Shown here piece by piece: positions 61,134-64,000 of a stretch of 64,000 nt of DNA. A program made the translations under genes and the position numbers. The notes below the pieces were generated by a model. That model was given only the letters and a program-made list of their open reading frames with translations. It did not search any database and was not told the origin of the DNA. The stretch covers positions 1 to 64,000 of the forward strand of contig JAHBXO010000009.1 of NCBI GenBank assembly GCA_019636445.1. Direction: 5' to 3'. The first letter of the stretch is position 1, and every line of letters starts with the position of its first letter. Origin of the DNA: Gemmataceae bacterium. GTDB taxonomy: Bacteria; Planctomycetota; Planctomycetia; Gemmatales; Gemmataceae.

Positions 61134-62333
61134 CTACTTACCGATGCAAAACAGCGTCTTGTCGGTGCGGATGATGATCGCCCCACCGCTGACCGCCGGT
61201 GTACCGAGAATCTCCTCGCCGATGTCGTTGGTCGAGAGAATCTCGGCTGTTCGGCCAGCCTTGAAGACTGTGGTGAGACCCTTCTCGGCAAAGACGTAGA
61301 CCTTGCCGTCGCCGGCCACCGGCGACGCGGAAGCCTTGTCTTTCTGCCCGTAGCGTTCCTCCCAGAGCGATTTGCCGGTCTTCGCGTCGGCGGCATTGAC
61401 CACTCCGGCACCGGACGCGGCGTAGACCACGCCGTCATACACCACTGGCGATGACATGCCGCTGGACAACTTCGCCGACTTCCAAACTTCCGTGCCCTGG
61501 CCGCCTTCGATCTTCATGGCGACAAGTCCGCGGCTTGGGGTGTACACGAGGCCATTGCTGACCGTCGGCGTCGGGATGTCGCCGCCGAGGCCCTTGAGTT
61601 GCCAGACGCGCTTGCCGGTGGCGGCGTCGTAGGCGCTCAAACCATCGCGGCCGGGGAAGAGGATTTCCGGCGTGCGGCCATCGACGGAGCGAGTGACGGG
61701 TGTCACCCAATTGATCTCCCGCAGGCGGTCGGTCTTCCAGAGATTCGTGCCGGTCTTGGTGTCGATCGCGGCGAGGAACGATTCGCCGGCGTTGTCCATT
61801 GGGACGATCAACTTGCCGTCCGCGAGGATTGGCGAAGATGCCATGCCGACCTGGTTGGTGATCGTGGGGTAATCGCCAACGAGCGAGCGGTACCAGCGGA
61901 GCGTGCCATCGGCATCGAAAGCGGCGAGGTCGCCGGTGGCGAAGAGTGCGTAGACGCCAGTCTCGTCCGCGACGGGAGTCGGAGCGGCCATGCAGGTCAT
62001 CGGGTGGCAGTTCGTGCCGCCTGTCGCGGCGAACTGGCGGTGCCAGAGTTGCTCACCGGTCTTGAAGTTGTAGGCGAGGACGTGGAGCCGATCGTCCTTC
62101 TTGCCGGACGACGCCGTGAGGTAGATCGTGTTGCCGACGACCACGGGGCCGGACACGCCGCGGGCGGGCAGGGCGGTCTTCCAGCGATGGCCCTCGGTCT
62201 TGGTCCAGGTCGTCGGCAGGTCTTTTTCGTCCGAGACGCTTGCGCCGTTCGGTCCACGGAATTGCGGCCAGTCCGCGGCGGTACCCGGAACCGCGAACCC
62301 GAGGAACAAGGCCAGGAGCAGGATGCGATTCAT
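61134..62333 (-). CDS. Secreted PQQ-like beta-propeller protein
   Basis: 399 residues with signal peptide (MNRILLLALFLGFAVPGTAA) and a WPQFRGPNGASVSDEKDLPT start that opens thousands of planctomycete PQQ-repeat proteins. Repeated outer strands occur (YNFKTGEQLWHRQF, IDTKTGTNLWKTD, YDAATGKRVWQLKGL, ADAKTGKSLWEERY). It resembles BamB or quinoprotein dehydrogenases but lacks dehydrogenase catalytic features, so a binding or scaffold role is more likely. Its ATG overlaps the stop of the upstream gene by one base. Confidence 0.88.
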   Translation of the reverse strand: MNRILLLALFLGFAVPGTAADWPQFRGPNGASVSDEKDLPTTWTKTEGHRWKTALPARGVSGPVVVGNTIYLTASSGKKDDRLHVLAYNFKTGEQLWHRQFAATGGTNCHPMTCMAAPTPVADETGVYALFATGDLAAFDADGTLRWYRSLVGDYPTITNQVGMASSPILADGKLIVPMDNAGESFLAAIDTKTGTNLWKTDRLREINWVTPVTRSVDGRTPEILFPGRDGLSAYDAATGKRVWQLKGLGGDIPTPTVSNGLVYTPSRGLVAMKIEGGQGTEVWKSAKLSSGMSSPVVYDGVVYAASGAGVVNAADAKTGKSLWEERYGQKDKASASPVAGDGKVYVFAEKGLTTVFKAGRTAEILSTNDIGEEILGTPAVSGGAIIIRTDKTLFCIGK

Positions 62334-63457
62334 TACTTGGCCTCCGGCGAGAGGAGCTTGAAGGGAACCGCGCCGCCGGTGGCGTCGCAGATGCGCAGCT
62401 GGAACGCCCAGTTTTGCGCCCACTGTTCGGTCTGATTGTTCTGGCAGATCTTCACAAGTAATTCGTTCTTGCCAGCCTTGAGGGTCGTATGGCCGATGTG
62501 CTGGTCCATCACGTGCCCGTGGTGGTACTCGTCCCGCGCGAAGACCGGCTTGCCGTTGACGAAGATCTTGATCGAGGTCGTCGACCCGGCCCGCAACTCG
62601 ACCAGCGTGTCCTTATCGAGCGACACGACGGCGTACGCGTACGAGACCGCGTCCTTGTGTTTGGCCTGTTCGGCGTTCAGATCCACCATCGCGTACTGCT
62701 TGCCCTTGGAGTCCGGCTTGGCGGTCACGGCCTTCCACGCCGCCTTCGCGCCGCCCTTGCCCTCGTAGGTCGCCGTCAGGTCGACGCCGGCTTCGGGAGC
62801 GTACGCCTTGTCGAAGCCCGTGCCCTTCGTGCTGTCGAATGGCCCGACGACGTGCCAGCGTTCCACGAAGCCGAAATGCGACGTGATGTCCGCTTCGGTC
62901 TTTTTGAGGGCCTTCGCGATCTCCTCCACCTGGTCCTTGTCGCGGGCCGCGGCGAAGAGCGGCGCCAGCTTTTTCGCGTCGGATTTCGCTTCCTTCAGAT
63001 GGACCGCGATCGCATCGCGGCGGAGTTCGAGGCTCGGATCGTCGATCATCGCCGCGATCATCTTCCCGGCGGTCTCCTTCTCGAGTTTGGCGAAGAGTTC
63101 GTACGCGATCCGCCGTGCCGCCGGGTCGTTCGTCTTCGTGTCGATGAATTTCTTCAAGTCTTCGGCCGGGAGTTTGCGTCCGACCTTCTCTTCGGCCTGC
63201 ACGATGGCATCCACGGCGGAGCGAAGCCAGTTCGCGGCCGTCGGATTCGCGCCCGCGAATGCTTCGAGGGTTGGCAGTAAAGCCGAACCGCCGGATTTCA
63301 CCAACGTCTTCCACGCCGCGGACGCGGCTTCATTGCCTTGCCCTTCCCTGCCGACGGATTTGATCTTGGCCAGCGAATCGGCCACCAGTGGTTTCTCGGC
63401 CGCGGCCGGGCCGGCCAACGCCGACGCCGCAACGAGACTCCAGAACATTCGACGCAT
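62333..63457 (-). CDS. Secreted HEAT-like repeat protein with C-terminal lectin-like domain
   Basis: 374 residues from ATG 63457 (GGGGAG 8 nt upstream), with signal peptide (MFWSLVAASALAGPAAAEKP). The first ~170 residues are helical repeats (LLPTLEAFAGANPTAANWLR, ARRIAYELFAKLEKETAGKM). The end has WHVVGPFDSTKGTGFDKAYA and FVNGKPVFARDEYHHGHV, the wording of a PA14/galactose-binding-like jelly roll often attached to planctomycete secreted proteins. It is translationally coupled to the PQQ-like gene, suggesting a joint surface complex. Confidence 0.8.
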   Translation of the reverse strand: MRRMFWSLVAASALAGPAAAEKPLVADSLAKIKSVGREGQGNEAASAAWKTLVKSGGSALLPTLEAFAGANPTAANWLRSAVDAIVQAEEKVGRKLPAEDLKKFIDTKTNDPAARRIAYELFAKLEKETAGKMIAAMIDDPSLELRRDAIAVHLKEAKSDAKKLAPLFAAARDKDQVEEIAKALKKTEADITSHFGFVERWHVVGPFDSTKGTGFDKAYAPEAGVDLTATYEGKGGAKAAWKAVTAKPDSKGKQYAMVDLNAEQAKHKDAVSYAYAVVSLDKDTLVELRAGSTTSIKIFVNGKPVFARDEYHHGHVMDQHIGHTTLKAGKNELLVKICQNNQTEQWAQNWAFQLRICDATGGAVPFKLLSPEAK

Positions 63458-63582
63458 GCGGATACTCCCCGGAGGTGCGAACGCCACTAGTTTCGGAAAT
63501 CGCCTTCCGTCCGTCGAGGTCGGCAGTCGACAGGCCGCCCCTACAATGACTGTCTCACTCCTCCCCCAAGGAATTCGGACAC

Positions 63583-64000
63583 ATGGCCGCGACGCGAATC
63601 GAAACCGACACGATGGGCAAGATCGAGGTGCCGAGCGACCGGTACTACGGCGCGCAGACGGCGCGGTCGCTGATTCACTTTGCGATCGGCGACGACACGA
63701 TGCCGCGGGCGGTGATTCGCGCGTTCGGCACACTCAAGAAGGCGGCCGCGCAGACGAACGCCGGACTCGGCCTGCTGCCCAAGGAGAAACTGGTCCTTGT
63801 GGAACTGGCCGCCGACGAAGTGATCGCTGGCAAGCTCGACGCGCATTTCCCCTTGCGCGTCTGGCAGACCGGTAGCGGCACGCAGACGAACATGAACGTC
63901 AACGAGGTGATCGCGAATCGCGCCATCCAGATGGCCGGCGGCGAAATGGGATCGAAGAAACCGATCCATCCGAACGACGACGTGAACATGTCCCAGTCGT
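63583..64000 (+). CDS. fumC: Fumarase class II (N-terminal part)
   Basis: 139 codons before the window end. [59 protein letters not shown] segment (here [17 protein letters not shown] then [13 protein letters not shown]) and NEVIANRA are unmistakable FumC sequences, converting fumarate to malate. It lies on the strand opposite to the HEAT-like gene. It complements the sdh operon in the same window. Confidence 0.93.
   Translation, partial: MAATRIETDTMGKIEVPSDRYYGAQTARSLIHFAIGDDTMPRAVIRAFGTLKKAAAQTNAGLGLLPKEKLVLVELAADEVIAGKLDAHFPLRVWQTGSGTQTNMNVNEVIANRAIQMAGGEMGSKKPIHPNDDVNMSQS

Noticed and set aside
1..64000. CRISPR array or cas genes
   Set aside because: No regularly spaced direct repeats with unique spacers and no Cas protein were found; the tandem repeats seen are coding.

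Overview
This high-GC window looks chromosomal and comes from a planctomycete, most likely the Gemmataceae (Gemmata-like). The evidence is the gene repertoire: an ECF sigma factor with a long membrane-anchored C-terminal extension, a Ser/Thr kinase-STAND-formylglycine-enzyme-like giant protein, several Uma2-family genes, WVPGYW-repeat and zinc-ribbon/transmembrane secreted proteins, archaeal-type ProRS, and tetrahydromethanopterin-type cofactor genes. No 16S rRNA or intact tRNA is present, so the assignment is inferred from gene content.

Layout. 1-4250: the end of larC, a large secreted WVPGYW/proline-rich protein and a membrane-anchored PP2C phosphatase. 4296-18975 is a long run on the minus strand. 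In transcription order it holds a coiled-coil protein, the succinate dehydrogenase operon (sdhC, sdhA, two unknown small genes, sdhB), an MFS transporter, a GT9 glycosyltransferase, maf, a DUF420 protein, scpB, a beta-carbonic anhydrase, a broken ArsB/NhaD-type antiporter, a bestrophin-like channel and glgP. 19215-24265 (plus) is a SAM-I riboswitch-led sulfur operon: threonine-synthase-family PLP enzyme, ThiS-like sulfur carrier, small unknown protein, ThiF/MoeB-like E1, Uma2 protein and cysteine desulfurase. 24785-25022 holds large palindromes. 25602-31201 holds the ECF fusion, trpE and proS. 31208-39128 (minus) holds a GT2, a PTPS-III-like pterin enzyme, a Uma2 protein, a CitG-like protein, a RimK-like ATP-grasp ligase and a 1362-residue orphan. 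39250-46116 (plus) holds two zinc-ribbon proteins, folP, proA, an S9 peptidase and a DUF481-like protein.

46844-54660 looks like an accessory island. It contains remnants of IS701-type and ISL3-type transposases, the 1445-residue kinase-STAND-FGE protein, an orphan coding fragment, a zinc-ribbon protein and, at its right edge, the 3' half of a tRNA-Gly(GCC) gene, as expected for an integrase attachment site. To the right the core genome resumes: tig, two clpP genes, der, small secreted proteins, a PQQ-type propeller protein, a HEAT-like secreted protein and the start of fumC.

The most interesting functional reading is the SAM-riboswitch operon. All parts needed to charge a sulfur-carrier protein with sulfur sit beside a phosphohomoserine-type PLP enzyme under methionine/SAM control. 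This suggests a protein-thiocarboxylate route to homocysteine or cysteine. The pterin/CitG/ATP-grasp cluster with nearby folP suggests linked folate and tetrahydromethanopterin synthesis. All functions are read from motifs and context; no database search was run.
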